Positions 7,105-16,007 of a stretch of 64,000 nt of DNA are shown here, one piece after another. The DNA comes from JALOOX01 sp964557955. GTDB taxonomy: Bacteria; Desulfobacterota; Syntrophobacteria; Syntrophobacterales; Syntrophobacteraceae. The notes beneath the pieces were generated by a model that was given only the letters and a program-made list of their open reading frames with translations, did no database searches and was not told the origin of the DNA. Positions within the stretch are counted from its first letter, which is position 1. The number at the start of each line of letters is the position of its first letter. A program made the translations under genes and the position numbers. The stretch spans positions 1 through 64,000 of the forward strand of contig CAZLCS010000004.1 of the NCBI GenBank assembly GCA_964557955.1. Reading direction: 5' to 3'.

Positions 7105-7123
7105 CTGACAAACGGGTGCTGCC

Positions 7124-7471
7124 GTGAAACTGAGAGAGGAATTTCTTTTCGATCGTGCGCGTCGGGTGTTGGGTGTAACATCCGGGGCCGATGAGGACCG
7201 GATTCGTTACGCCTACTATCGTCGAATTTTTGAGGTTCATCCGGACAGGAACCCCGATGATCCGTGTGCTCACGAGATGACGGCTCTGGTCAACGAGGCC
7301 TTCGCGCTGCTGACGGGAAAACGCAGCGACGCCCTCCTGCTCATGCAGGACGCCCTCGTGACCACCATTACCGAGACGGTAGCCACCGAAATGGAGGGGC
7401 TCCTCTCCTGCGAGGAATGGGTCCAGCAGCAATTCTATGATCTTGAGGGAAAATCCATCTATGCCTGCTGA
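7124..7471 (+). CDS. Short J-domain protein
   Basis: A 115-residue protein starting at GTG 7124. Residues about 9-65 form a J domain with the diagnostic HPD in FEVHPDRNPDDP, so it can stimulate an Hsp70 (DnaK-type) ATPase. The remaining 50 residues are a helical extension (VTTITETVATEMEGLL...) with no recognised domain. It lacks the Gly/Phe region and zinc fingers of true DnaJ, so it is a specialised co-chaperone. It is 19 bases downstream of the desaturase-family gene and may be co-transcribed with it. Confidence 0.75.
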   Translation: MKLREEFLFDRARRVLGVTSGADEDRIRYAYYRRIFEVHPDRNPDDPCAHEMTALVNEAFALLTGKRSDALLLMQDALVTTITETVATEMEGLLSCEEWVQQQFYDLEGKSIYAC

Positions 7472-7552
7472 CGCTCCCGGTTCATCATGCTGAAAGGATG
7501 CCGAGTCTTCCGCGACACGCATGAGGCCGGCTGTGAATCGACCACGAACGTC

Positions 7553-7625
7553 ATTCCGACTGGATGCAGGAATCCAGAAATGCGCTCTTCCCCTGGATCC
7601 CGGCCATCGCTCGCATGATGTTAAA
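7553..7625. repeat. Degenerate dispersed repeat
   Basis: The stretch cattccgac...ggaatccagaaa...ctggatcccggcc has the pattern of short intergenic repeats that are common in proteobacterial genomes (GGAATCCAGAAA with CTGGATCCCGGC). No second clean copy lies in this window. The rest of the 7472-7702 gap shows nothing. Confidence 0.35.
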
Positions 7626-7702
7626 CGGCCCGTTGCCTCTTCTATGGCGCCCCTTGGGTATTGTCGCAATCGGAAGAGACTGCGACCGAGAAAGATGCCC
7701 CA

Positions 7703-8476
7703 ATGGAATACGTGATCATATGCCTTGCCGCTGTAGCGGCGTCCGGACTCACGCTCTTTTCCGGCTTCGGGCTTGGGACCCTGTTGATGCCCGTTTTCGC
7801 CTTGTTCTTCCCCGTGGACACGGCCATCGCCCTGACGGCTCTTGTTCACTTCCTGAACAATCTCTTCAAGCTGGCGTTGCTGGGACGATTTGCCGACAAA
7901 TCCGTGGTGGTGCAATTCGGAGGGCCCGCCATCCTCTCTGCACTCCTGGGGGCGCAACTCCTCGTGGTCCTTTCGGGAATGGAACCGATCTTCGCATACA
8001 GTTTCCTCGGGCGGCATCTGGAAGTGACCCCCGTGAAGCTGGTGATCGCAGTCCTCATGGCTGCTTTTGCAGCGGTCGAGCTGTCGCCACGCCTGGAAGG
8101 CGTCTCTTTCGAGAAGCGGCTCCTTCCTCTGGGCGGCATTCTCAGCGGTTTCTTCGGGGGTCTTTCGGGCAACCAGGGGGCATTGAGAAGCCCGTTTCTC
8201 CTGAGGTGCGGGCTTTCCCGCGAAGGGTTCATCGCCACAGGCGTCGTCATTGCCTGCTTGGTGGATGTTTCCCGCGTTTCGGTTTACGGCTCGCACTTTT
8301 ATGCTGCAGGCGGGATGGAAAACCTGTCCCTGCTGGCCGCTGCCACCGGCTCGGCCTTTCTTGGGGCCTTCATGGGGAGTCGCCTCATGAAGAGGGTCAC
8401 CCTGCGCAGCATCCAGTTGCTGGTCTCAGCCATGCTCTTTGGGATCGCTTTGGGTCTCGGAATCGGCCTCATCTAG
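7703..8476 (+). CDS. TauE/SafE (TSUP) family permease
   Basis: A 257-residue polytopic membrane protein. It has two related halves with Gly-rich motifs (SGFGLGTLLMPVFALF and SGFFGGLSGNQGALRSPF), the signature of the TSUP family, whose members export or import sulfite, sulfoacetate and other small organosulfur or carboxylate anions. About eight hydrophobic segments are visible. I chose ATG 7703 (MEYVIICLAAV), which opens directly into the first membrane segment, over an upstream TTG at 7661. The substrate cannot be deduced. It converges on the gene at 8567 with a 14-15 bp hairpin between them. Confidence 0.8.
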   Translation: MEYVIICLAAVAASGLTLFSGFGLGTLLMPVFALFFPVDTAIALTALVHFLNNLFKLALLGRFADKSVVVQFGGPAILSALLGAQLLVVLSGMEPIFAYSFLGRHLEVTPVKLVIAVLMAAFAAVELSPRLEGVSFEKRLLPLGGILSGFFGGLSGNQGALRSPFLLRCGLSREGFIATGVVIACLVDVSRVSVYGSHFYAAGGMENLSLLAAATGSAFLGAFMGSRLMKRVTLRSIQLLVSAMLFGIALGLGIGLI

Positions 8477-8508
8477 ATCTGACCGAACACAAGATTGGAG
8501 AGACGGAG

Positions 8509-8544
8509 CGATGGTTCGAGCGGGGGGTGCCGCTCGAACCATCG
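8509..8544. terminator. Perfect 15-bp hairpin between convergent genes
   Basis: GATGGTTCGAGCGG (8510-8523) and its exact reverse complement (8530-8543) flank a 6-base loop, and one more C-G pair closes the stem. There is no T-tract on either side. It is most likely a bidirectional terminator or mRNA 3'-end stabiliser for the genes ending at 8476 and 8567. Confidence 0.55.
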
Positions 8545-8566
8545 GTAAGCCATGGAAGGTTCTGAG

Positions 8567-10084
8567 TTATGGGCGTACGAGCACGGAGGCAGTCCCGATT
8601 CCGCTGTTGGAGGTAGTGACGGTGATCGTGTCGCCGGGCTGGGCGTTGACGGCCGAGCCGCGCGCCCTGATCACCCAGTTGCGCCCACGGGGGCGCGCCT
8701 GAAACGATGCGATTGTCTCGCCGGTGCGGTCCAGAACTGCCGTCACACTGACTCCCGGTACAGTCGAGGTGCCCCGAATGATCCAGTTGCCTCTTCTGTT
8801 CGCGAAAGTCGCGCGCCTGATGGTGACAACCTCTCCTGAAATAGGAGGCGTCGCTGAGACATTGACGGTGACCAAGGCGGTGTCGATCCCGCCGTTGCCG
8901 TCAGATACCGTATACGTAAAGGTGTCGACACCCGTGAATCCCGCAGCCGGCGTGTAGACGATGCTCGCTCCGCTGATGGTCGCCGCGCCCCCATTGGCAG
9001 TCGGACTGGCTACCGATTGCACCGCAAGGACATCCCCGTTCAAATCCGTGTCGTTGGCCAATACGGGAATGTTGACCGGGGTGTTGATCGTGGTGGTCGC
9101 ACTGTCATCGCCCGCCACCGGAGGGGCTGGAGCAAGCGGTCCTGGTGGGATGGCAGGAACATCAGTTCTCACATCCACGTCCGATACCGCCGGCACGGCG
9201 CCGGAGATCTCTGCCGTCACACTGGTGGGACAGGTCGAAAAAGCCGGGTTGCCCTCGAGTTCGAAATCATACGTCCCGAAGATCGGGTTGTCGGCATCCG
9301 TCACGGCGGTGATGACCCCAAAGACCTCACCAGGGCTGTCGGTGTTGGAGATCGTGACGACAGCGGTGGCCGGATCATGGGTGGCGCCGAGAACCTGAAG
9401 CTCAATGCCGTCGTCCCGTTCACGGCACTGTGCCCTCAAGATGCTGACCTCGGGAAGACCGGCGTTGGCCAGGACGCCGCCGTCGAGCTCAAGAATGAAG
9501 TAATGAAGGGCGGGAACCGTTTGCCCAAAATATCCTTCCACGGAAGCCGCGCTGCCCACAAGTCCCCCCTGCCTCATATCGATCTCAAAGCCGAAGGCGT
9601 TGGCAGGCGGCTCAGCCGGCATTCTCGGATCGGTCAGCCGAACCAGGGGCGAGCCCAAAATGTGAAGGAAGTCGCCCGGGGCCGAGCAGTCCGCGGTGGA
9701 GCAGCCGGCTGCAGTGATGAGGCCGACCACTACGTTCTCAGCCGGTTCCACGAACACATCCGAGGCCGTGGTCGTCACGCCGTCGGTCGTTCCGATGATG
9801 ATGCCGGTGCCTCCGATGAAACCAGGACTGGAACGACCTGGAAGCAGGTCGGTTGAGGCCAGCTGTGAAATCGTCAAGGTTGCGGTGGGCGAGTGGATGG
9901 TCGCCGTCGATGGGATCTGCACGGTAATGCCCATGACGGTGATGGTTCCGGTTCCATTGCCGTTGTCGACGACGGCACTGACCGGCCCCTCCAGTTCCGC
10001 AGGGAATTGCGCGAGCGCCGGTGGCGCCGTTAAAAAGCAACTCAGAATTGCAGCAGCAAGGATCGCTTTAATGGGGTTCCTCAT
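8567..10084 (-). CDS. Secreted protein with Ig-like (cadherin-type) repeat
   Basis: A 505-residue exported protein with a signal peptide (residues 1-25, cleavage near PALAQ). Residues 26-135 are a Thr/Gly/Ile-rich beta region that resembles proteins carrying a DUF5666-like OB-fold. About 310-410 is a bacterial Ig-like domain (PVAGDDSATTTINTPVNIPV, LANDTDLNGD, then FTYTVSDGNGG), typical of surface adhesins. The C-terminal 90 residues are basic beta strands (VTIRRATFANRRGNWIIRGT and a related RGRNWVIRA stretch) that look like a degenerate internal repeat. Gln/Asn are few and Cys pairs are present. There is no anchor or sorting signal. A surface or extracellular role is likely; the ligand is unknown. 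The ribosome site aaggagag precedes the ATG. Confidence 0.7.
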   Translation of the reverse strand: MRNPIKAILAAAILSCFLTAPPALAQFPAELEGPVSAVVDNGNGTGTITVMGITVQIPSTATIHSPTATLTISQLASTDLLPGRSSPGFIGGTGIIIGTTDGVTTTASDVFVEPAENVVVGLITAAGCSTADCSAPGDFLHILGSPLVRLTDPRMPAEPPANAFGFEIDMRQGGLVGSAASVEGYFGQTVPALHYFILELDGGVLANAGLPEVSILRAQCRERDDGIELQVLGATHDPATAVVTISNTDSPGEVFGVITAVTDADNPIFGTYDFELEGNPAFSTCPTSVTAEISGAVPAVSDVDVRTDVPAIPPGPLAPAPPVAGDDSATTTINTPVNIPVLANDTDLNGDVLAVQSVASPTANGGAATISGASIVYTPAAGFTGVDTFTYTVSDGNGGIDTALVTVNVSATPPISGEVVTIRRATFANRRGNWIIRGTSTVPGVSVTAVLDRTGETIASFQARPRGRNWVIRARGSAVNAQPGDTITVTTSNSGIGTASVLVRP

Positions 10085-10672
10085 TGTTGTCTCTCCTTCC
10101 CCCTCCCGGATGTTTCAGCACCTTACCCTGAGGTGTGCGTGGCGGGCTTCCGAAATTAAAGGCGGCATGCGAGACCTGTATCGAAGGTCACATTTTTAAT
10201 CTAGGTTAGAACACGTAGGTCTCAATGACCATGACTGATCATTTTTCAATAGTCACTTATGAGCTGTTCAGGTTTGACAGACAAAGAGGATGCCATGACC
10301 GGTGTCGGGTTAATGGGGGCATGGAATCCTTGCAATGAAAGGCTTCGGGGGAAATCCATTGGCTGCTGAAGGTGCGAAGGCGAGTAAGGCTGGACGGGAA
10401 TAGAGCCTCCAAGCCGCACCATGACGGGATCAGTGCGTTGCTTGACTTGAGGTTACCGATCTTTTACTTTAACCATGAGTATAAGTCATTTTCCACTTCT
10501 TCCACTTTCCCGAACCATTTCCAGCATTTCGAGTAGCGTCCTCTCTCGAGCACAACGCAACGTTTCGTGGAAATGCCATCCATCAACGGTCACAGTTTGC
10601 GCCTGGTTCAGGCGTATGTATAGACGTTGTGTCACCGACCCGCATCCCCACCTTCAGTCGACGGAGGACGCC
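10085..10672. other. Long divergent intergenic region
   Basis: This stretch separates the divergently transcribed secreted-protein and cytochrome genes. It is AT-richer between about 10180 and 10270 and must hold promoters for both directions, but I find no convincing -35/-10 pair. An open frame from 10475 into the cytochrome gene is not protein-like before 10673. Confidence 0.5.
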
Positions 10673-12076
10673 ATGCATTGTTTTGCGAAGTTTTTCAGTC
10701 TGGCTCTGCCTGCCTTGGCCCTGGTGGCCTGCGGAGGCGAACGCGCGGTGGACCTGAAAGCCATCAAGGCGAGTCCCCGGACTTATGTTGGCTCGGAGAT
10801 GTGCAAGACCTGCCATCTGGAGCATTTCGACTCCTGGAAGATGACGCTCCACAGCCGCATGACTCAGGACGCGCGGGAGAACAAGGACGTCATCGTGGCG
10901 GACTTGAATCCCGAGGTGATTCGTGCCGATCTGGCCAAGATCCAGGGGCTGAAGGTTCCGGCGGACCAGATCTACATCCCGAAACCGGAGGAAGTGCTCT
11001 ACACCATCGGGAGTCAATGGAAGCAGCGATATATCCTGGAAAAGAACGGCATGCTGGTCATCGCTCCGGTCCAGTTCAACACCGACACGGGTCGTTGGGT
11101 GAACTACAATGAGGCTACCTGGGAAGGGAAATCCTGGCTGCTCCAGTGCGGCGGGTGTCACGCCACCGGCGTCAACCTGGAGAAGAAGAGCTTCGTGGAG
11201 CCCAGCGTGGGATGCGAAGCCTGCCACGGTCCCGGCTCCTATCATGTGGCGCTGCCGAAGGCGGCGGTGTTCGAGAAGCGGCAGACCATAGTGAATCCGG
11301 CAAAGTTGACCTCTGGAGTGGCGGTGCAGATCTGCGGGGCGTGTCACAACCGGGGCAAGGCCACCAAGCACGAAAAGGCCGAGTGGCCCGTGGGATATCT
11401 GCCCGGCAAGGCTCTGGAAACCTACTTCCGTTCGACTTCTTTCGCGGGAGGAGATGCCGCCCATCTCTACGGCAATGAGTTTTCCAAGGCTCATCACCAG
11501 CAGTACATCGACTGGAAACAGTCGAAGCATTTCGAGGAAGGGGTCAGCTGCACGTCCTGCCATTATGTTCACCAACTGGGCATCCAGGGGACCCGCTTTC
11601 AGACGCGGGAGTCGGGGTCTCAGCAGTGCCTGAGCTGCCACAAGGCCATCAACAACAATAAAGCCCACAGCATTCATTCATTCGGCAACTGCGTCGGCTG
11701 CCACATGCCGCGCGTCGTGAAGAGCGCGGAGACGGGGGATCTGCACAGCCACGTCTTCAAGACGCTGCTTCCCATGGAGACGCTCAAGGACCCGAAGATT
11801 CCGAATTCCTGTCAGACCTGTCACCACCACAAGGACGCCGATCTAAAGATCCTGCAGCAGCAGTATGAGATCCTTTCCCAGATGCCCAAGCCCACGGGGC
11901 AGGTGATCCCTGCCATCCCGACCATGCCGCCCAAGAAGACCGAGCCCCAGGCTGCCAAGACACCTGAGCCGCAGCCTCAGAAAGCTCAGGAAGTGCAGGC
12001 TCCGGAGGGGAGCGGGGCCTCTCCGGGCGCACCGTCGCCTCAGGGGCAATCGGCACCGGGCAAGCCAGGGGCGTGA
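10673..12076 (+). CDS. Octahaem c-type cytochrome lipoprotein
   Basis: A 467-residue exported electron carrier. The N-terminus is a lipoprotein signal with lipobox LVAC (Cys20), so it should be anchored to a membrane outside the cytoplasm. Eight CxxCH haem sites are visible: CKTCH, CGGCH, CEACH, CGACH, CTSCH, CLSCH, CVGCH and CQTCH. The opening YVGSEMCKTCHLEHFDSWKM resembles the cytochrome c554 superfamily, which also includes octahaem oxidoreductases. The last 70 residues are Pro/Lys/Gln/Ala-rich and probably disordered, perhaps a tether through the envelope. I chose ATG 10673 for its ribosome site (ggagg) and because the signal peptide begins there. It heads an operon with the 12094 and 12749 genes. 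No catalytic (non-His-ligated) haem site can be assigned by eye. Confidence 0.88.
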   Translation: MHCFAKFFSLALPALALVACGGERAVDLKAIKASPRTYVGSEMCKTCHLEHFDSWKMTLHSRMTQDARENKDVIVADLNPEVIRADLAKIQGLKVPADQIYIPKPEEVLYTIGSQWKQRYILEKNGMLVIAPVQFNTDTGRWVNYNEATWEGKSWLLQCGGCHATGVNLEKKSFVEPSVGCEACHGPGSYHVALPKAAVFEKRQTIVNPAKLTSGVAVQICGACHNRGKATKHEKAEWPVGYLPGKALETYFRSTSFAGGDAAHLYGNEFSKAHHQQYIDWKQSKHFEEGVSCTSCHYVHQLGIQGTRFQTRESGSQQCLSCHKAINNNKAHSIHSFGNCVGCHMPRVVKSAETGDLHSHVFKTLLPMETLKDPKIPNSCQTCHHHKDADLKILQQQYEILSQMPKPTGQVIPAIPTMPPKKTEPQAAKTPEPQPQKAQEVQAPEGSGASPGAPSPQGQSAPGKPGA

Positions 12077-12093
12077 GCGCCCGAGGAGGAGCA

Positions 12094-12768
12094 ATGGGAC
12101 TTCGATCATGGTCGGTTTTCCTCGTCGCTCTGGCGATTCTGGTCCCCGGGAGGGCGTCGGCCCAGGAGGAAGTCACGTCGAGCTATTACAAGTACCGGGA
12201 GAGGGAGGCGAGCACGGGCTATTACGAAGAATACGAGGTTAAACCGTTCGGCCCGAGCCCTTTCATCCAGGCTCCCGGCCTCACGGGACGGGGCATGCGC
12301 TACCGGTCCGACGAGAAGAACGTCTGGAACCGCAGGTTCCTGGCGGACTCGCATCTCGGGATTCCTTTTTACCTCAACCGGACCTGCGAGAGCTGCCACG
12401 TGGAGCAGGCGGGCAACATGCACACGACGCGGGCCGGGATCACATGCCGGCAGTGCCACAGCAGCGAGCCCATTGCGAGCATCAACCATTATTATTCGCT
12501 CATGAACCCCATACGCCGGCATGCCTACGTGTGCGCCAAGTGCCATGAGGGAGCCAGCGCTTCGTTTGCAACTTACGTGGTGCATGCGCCCAATCCCGCC
12601 CAGGAAGGCACGCGGGAGGTCTTTCCTGTCCTGTACTATGTCTTCTGGGCAATGGTCGTTCTGGCGTGTGCGACTTTTGTGGTCTTCCTGCCTCACACGG
12701 CCCTGTGGGGGATTCGGGAGCTGTTCGCGAAGAAGGAGAAGGTGAGCGATGAGCCCGAAGGGGAATGA
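12094..12768 (+). CDS. Trihaem membrane-anchored cytochrome c
   Basis: A 224-residue protein with a cleavable signal (ends near ASAQE), then a Tyr/Glu-rich linker. Three CxxCH sites follow (CESCH, CRQCH and CAKCH) within residues about 100-160. A single C-terminal membrane segment (VLYYVFWAMVVLACATFVVF) leaves a short charged tail inside. The architecture suits a periplasmic relay bound to an integral cytochrome b. The ribosome site gaggaggag precedes the ATG, and the gene starts 17 bases after the octahaem gene. Extra His residues (HLG, HTT, NHYY, RRHAY, VVHAPNP) can serve as distal haem ligands. Confidence 0.85.
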   Translation: MGLRSWSVFLVALAILVPGRASAQEEVTSSYYKYREREASTGYYEEYEVKPFGPSPFIQAPGLTGRGMRYRSDEKNVWNRRFLADSHLGIPFYLNRTCESCHVEQAGNMHTTRAGITCRQCHSSEPIASINHYYSLMNPIRRHAYVCAKCHEGASASFATYVVHAPNPAQEGTREVFPVLYYVFWAMVVLACATFVVFLPHTALWGIRELFAKKEKVSDEPEGE

Positions 12769-13585
12769 GAAAAGACTCAAACGCTTCACACCGGTTCAGC
12801 GGGTCTTTCACCTGCTGCTCATGACCTCGTTTCTGATCCAGGCTGCGACCGGCCTGGGGCATTTATACCTTGAAACGAGATGGGGAAAGGCCATCATCTG
12901 GGTATTCGGGGGCTCCGACACGGCTCGCACCATACATGTGACCGTGGGCATTCTCATGATCCTCGGTTTCCTGGCTCACGTGGTCTATCTCCTCTGCCGG
13001 GTCGACTGGCGGCGGTTTCCGGGGAGTCTCGGCAGCCCGGATTCACTGGTCCCGTCGAAAAGGGATCTGTTCGATTTCTTCAGACACACGGGATGGTTCC
13101 TGGGGTTTTGCGGCCCGCCGCGATTCGACCGCTGGGGTTACTGGGAGAAGTTCGACTACTGGGCGGTATTCTGGGGCATTCCCGTCCTCGGCCTGACGGG
13201 CCTCATGCTGGCCTACCCTTTGGCTGCAAGCGGGGTGCTTCCCGGATATTTTCTGAACGTGGCCTTCTGGATTCACCGTATCGAGGCGCTCCTGGCCATG
13301 GCTCACGTGTTCATCATCCACTTTTTCATTGCACACCTTCGCCCCCACAGCTTTCCCATGGACCGGGCCATGTTCGAGGGGAGCATCCCGCTCTCGAGCG
13401 CTCGCCACGAGAGACCCGAGTGGCTCAGCCGCCTCGAGGAGTCCGGTCAGCTGGGAACCGCCGTCGTGGAAGCTGCGCCGCGCAGTCGCGTGGCCCTGTT
13501 CCTGGGGCTCGGGTACGCGGCGGTCCTGATCGGAGTCATGTTGCTCATCGGAGGGCTGGTCAACAGCCCCTACATCACCTGGTAG
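12749..13585 (+). CDS. Membrane cytochrome b (formate dehydrogenase gamma-like)
   Basis: A 278-residue integral protein with about five hydrophobic segments. Histidines are placed as in b-type quinol-oxidising subunits: QRVFHLLL in helix 1, TIHVTVGI and GFLAHVVYL in helices 2-3, and WIHRIEALLAMAHVFIIHFF near the C-terminal half. It probably exchanges electrons between menaquinone and the periplasmic cytochromes of the operon. The start overlaps the upstream gene by 20 bases, implying translational coupling. The family match is to cytochrome b561/FdnI-like proteins. No catalytic molybdenum subunit is adjacent, so the complex probably works as a quinol:cytochrome c module rather than a formate dehydrogenase. 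Confidence 0.8.
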   Translation: MSPKGNEKRLKRFTPVQRVFHLLLMTSFLIQAATGLGHLYLETRWGKAIIWVFGGSDTARTIHVTVGILMILGFLAHVVYLLCRVDWRRFPGSLGSPDSLVPSKRDLFDFFRHTGWFLGFCGPPRFDRWGYWEKFDYWAVFWGIPVLGLTGLMLAYPLAASGVLPGYFLNVAFWIHRIEALLAMAHVFIIHFFIAHLRPHSFPMDRAMFEGSIPLSSARHERPEWLSRLEESGQLGTAVVEAAPRSRVALFLGLGYAAVLIGVMLLIGGLVNSPYITW

Positions 13586-13599
13586 TCTGTCACGAGAGA

Positions 13600-13632
13600 A
13601 GGACTGGCCCGGCATCATCTCGGGCCAGTCCT
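13600..13632. terminator. Perfect 12-bp hairpin between convergent genes
   Basis: AGGACTGGCCCG (13600-13611) pairs exactly with CGGGCCAGTCCT (13621-13632) across a 9-base loop. It lies 14 bases after the cytochrome b stop. No T-tract follows. Confidence 0.55.
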
Positions 13633-13690
13633 GCGAAACCTCCCAGGTCTCGCCCTCCCGGCTTACCTCCGCCTTTGTCCGATCCACACC

Positions 13691-13728
13691 CGATTTTGCG
13701 GACGACAGCCCCTTTGCCGCAAAACGGG
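13691..13728 (-). terminator. Inverted repeat downstream of the lipoprotein gene
   Basis: TTTTGCGG (13694-13701) and CCGCAAAA (13717-13724) pair across a 15-base loop, extended by CGG/CCG with a bulge. It sits just past the 3' end of the minus-strand gene at 13737. Confidence 0.4.
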
Positions 13729-13736
13729 AGAGTAAC

Positions 13737-14879
13737 CTATCTTCCGATGGGCAGTGTCAGCAAGGGCACGATCCCCTCGGCTTTCCCGGCCTGGAGGGAG
13801 AAGATCTGGGACAGCATGGAGAATGTCGACTTGGTATCGAGCGCCGTGTCTTCGATGTAGAACCAGTGTCCCCGGTATCGCACTGCAATGGCCGCGTCCC
13901 CGGGTTTCAAAGCCGCGGCTTTCACCTTGAAGAGGCTTCCGAGCAGTACGGCCCAGTCAAACGGTTCTCCTGACCCGGTTTTGGTCACGGAGACCTTGCC
14001 GCCCTGTACATCGGCAGGCGGCGGCTCCACTCCATGCGACAGGTAGTACATGATGCCAAGGAGAGAGCGGGTATCCACCCTCAGGGAACCCTCCGCCTGG
14101 GGCTGACTCTGCTGAGCCTGTGCATACACGATGGGGTAATGGTCTTTCGACGGATCGAGGTTGAGGATCCGTCGGAGCTCCAGAACCTCCGGGAGATTGA
14201 GAGCTTCCCGCGCGATCTGCAGGACAGGCCTTGGCGGGGATTTCTCTGCGGCGGGACGTGCTTCATAGGCGAGATCCACCAGGCTTCTTTTGTCGAGTTC
14301 CACGAGCAGCTCCACGGCTCTCAGAAAATCCCTGTACTCCGGGGCACGCCCGGGTGTGGGCCCGCTGGCACGAGGCGCATTCTTCACCCCGTTCATGCTC
14401 AGCACGGCCAGTAGAAAGACGCGCCTCATGTTCCACCCCGACTGGTAGAGAAGACCGAGCTTCTCCAGGGTCAGGGGGGTCAGGAGGCGCTGGATGAAGG
14501 CATCTCCCTGCAGAGGTGTGTAGGTGAGTGTCGGTTGACTTGAGTACGTCGCAGCACCTCCGAACGTGAAAAGGTCCGTATCGACTTCGGTTCGTTCGAG
14601 CTCGGCGCCGGCCTCGAGAGAAGCCTCAAACCGCGACTGCGACGCAATGCTGCTCACCTCGAGGAAAGCCGGCGTGTCCCGATACCGCAGCCTCACCAGG
14701 TTCAGGAGCAGCTGTTCATCGTTGGTCTGCTTCAGAGCCGCATTCAAATGGAGCCGCTCGCCCTTCATGGCTCGTGCGCCAAGGGTCGTGCATCCCCCGG
14801 CGACCATGACCATGGCTGAGCAGAACAGCATCCGGACCAGCATCCCTCGGGTGGTGCGTCTCTGAAGCTGATGTTTCAT
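13737..14879 (-). CDS. Putative lipoprotein of unknown function
   Basis: A 380-residue exported protein. The signal peptide ends in a lipobox VAGGC (Cys30). I chose the ATG at 14879 because aaaggag lies 7 bases upstream. The mature part begins with a helical stretch (NDEQLLLNLVRLRYRDTPAFLEVSSI), then an amphipathic beta region, and later a Pro/Gln-rich linker (QSQPQAEG). Its C-terminal third (FKVKAAALKPGDAAIAVRYR and HWFYIEDTALDTKSTFSML) is typical of a conserved lipoprotein group seen in deltaproteobacteria and beta-proteobacteria with no assigned role. It converges with the cytochrome operon. Function is not inferred. Confidence 0.7.
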   Translation of the reverse strand: MKHQLQRRTTRGMLVRMLFCSAMVMVAGGCTTLGARAMKGERLHLNAALKQTNDEQLLLNLVRLRYRDTPAFLEVSSIASQSRFEASLEAGAELERTEVDTDLFTFGGAATYSSQPTLTYTPLQGDAFIQRLLTPLTLEKLGLLYQSGWNMRRVFLLAVLSMNGVKNAPRASGPTPGRAPEYRDFLRAVELLVELDKRSLVDLAYEARPAAEKSPPRPVLQIAREALNLPEVLELRRILNLDPSKDHYPIVYAQAQQSQPQAEGSLRVDTRSLLGIMYYLSHGVEPPPADVQGGKVSVTKTGSGEPFDWAVLLGSLFKVKAAALKPGDAAIAVRYRGHWFYIEDTALDTKSTFSMLSQIFSLQAGKAEGIVPLLTLPIGR

Positions 14880-16007
14880 CAAGGAGCTCCTTTCGGGCTT
14901 TTCAGCACGATCCCACGGTTTTCGACAGACGGATCAGCGATCCCAATGGACCGACAGGCTTATCGACTCTGCAAGCTGGCTACACAGGCTCAAGCGGTGA
15001 TCCGGCAGGGGGCTTCCCGGAATGACGGGCCGCCATCGCGCGAAGTGGACTGGAAATGCTTTTCCAACAGAATCGAGCGGGCATGAGTGGGTCACGTCAC
15101 TGAACCGGCGACCGCCAGTGGCAATCACAGCCATCCGTGCGTCAACCATTGCAGCCGCAGCATAGTGCAATTCATCCCGCTCGTACAGAGACAGGAGTGA
15201 ACGCGGAGGCCCCACAGCCGAAACAGCACAGACCATGCGGGATAAAGAGGGATGAATCTGACATCTCACCTGTTCTTTGAACAAGGGGAAATCCGTTCGC
15301 ATTTCGAGGAAGTCGAGACTCTCGACCGTCCTGCGGTGTTCCCGGGCTTGCGGCTGCGGGTCAGCCCAACCGACGATGCCACGCGATTCGGGAAATCGGG
15401 TCTGATCGGCAAACAGGATAACGTTCTGGCGTTCTCGAGAATACCGGGGCCAAGATTGAAGGGGCTCATCACGATCGCCATCGGTGACGCATCCATGATC
15501 CACGGTGAAATTGGATTGAGCCGAAAGACACCCTTGTCTTACATGGGGGAGGGCATGTCGCGGCTCCTTTGAGTGGTTCTTGCGGTCGCGACCACAAAGA
15601 AGGGACTCGTCTTCATCGATGAGTGTGAATCGTCGGGGTGTGCGTTGACTTGAGTCAATGCGCTGCTTCATAAAATTGACCAGATTGTCAGCATCCCTTT
15701 GATCTTCTTGGGAAGTCCCTGGATCGTGAGAGGGAAGCAGCCGTTCTTCATCCTGGCGGACATGGAGTGGATCCACACAAGGTTGTTCTTGTATCGGAGC
15801 GGCAGGCGATGGGATTGCCCTGGAATAGCATCAGGGTCATCCTCAGTGCTGTGGCGGCTCTGATGCTTGCTTCCGCAAGAACTGTGAACAGGAGGGATTT
15901 GAATCCGCAGGTATCGGGTGATTGTTAAACAGCGGCCTGAGTCGGCCGCATTCGGAGTGCAGGATGGCAAGGGGAGTGCTTTCGATGCAACAGAAAGGAG
16001 ACGCGCC
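14880..16007. other. 1.1-kb region without a convincing gene
   Basis: Open frames on both strands here lack ribosome sites, domain signatures and protein-like composition. Two minus-strand stretches look faintly protein-like: about 15120-15240 (YERDELHYAAAAMVDARM) and about 15668-15800 (NNLVWIHSMSARMKNG, ending at TAA near 15668). They may be relics of decayed genes, but neither matches a family I know. No repeat, RNA or palindrome stood out. Confidence 0.4.

Noticed and set aside
7091..8296. 401-codon minus-strand frame opposite the TSUP gene
   Set aside because: It overlaps the J-domain and TSUP genes completely and has shadow composition with no recognisable domain.
14934..15776. 280-codon minus-strand frame in the gap after the lipoprotein gene
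   Set aside because: No family match, no ribosome site and His/Arg/Ser-rich composition; at best it covers fragments of decayed genes.
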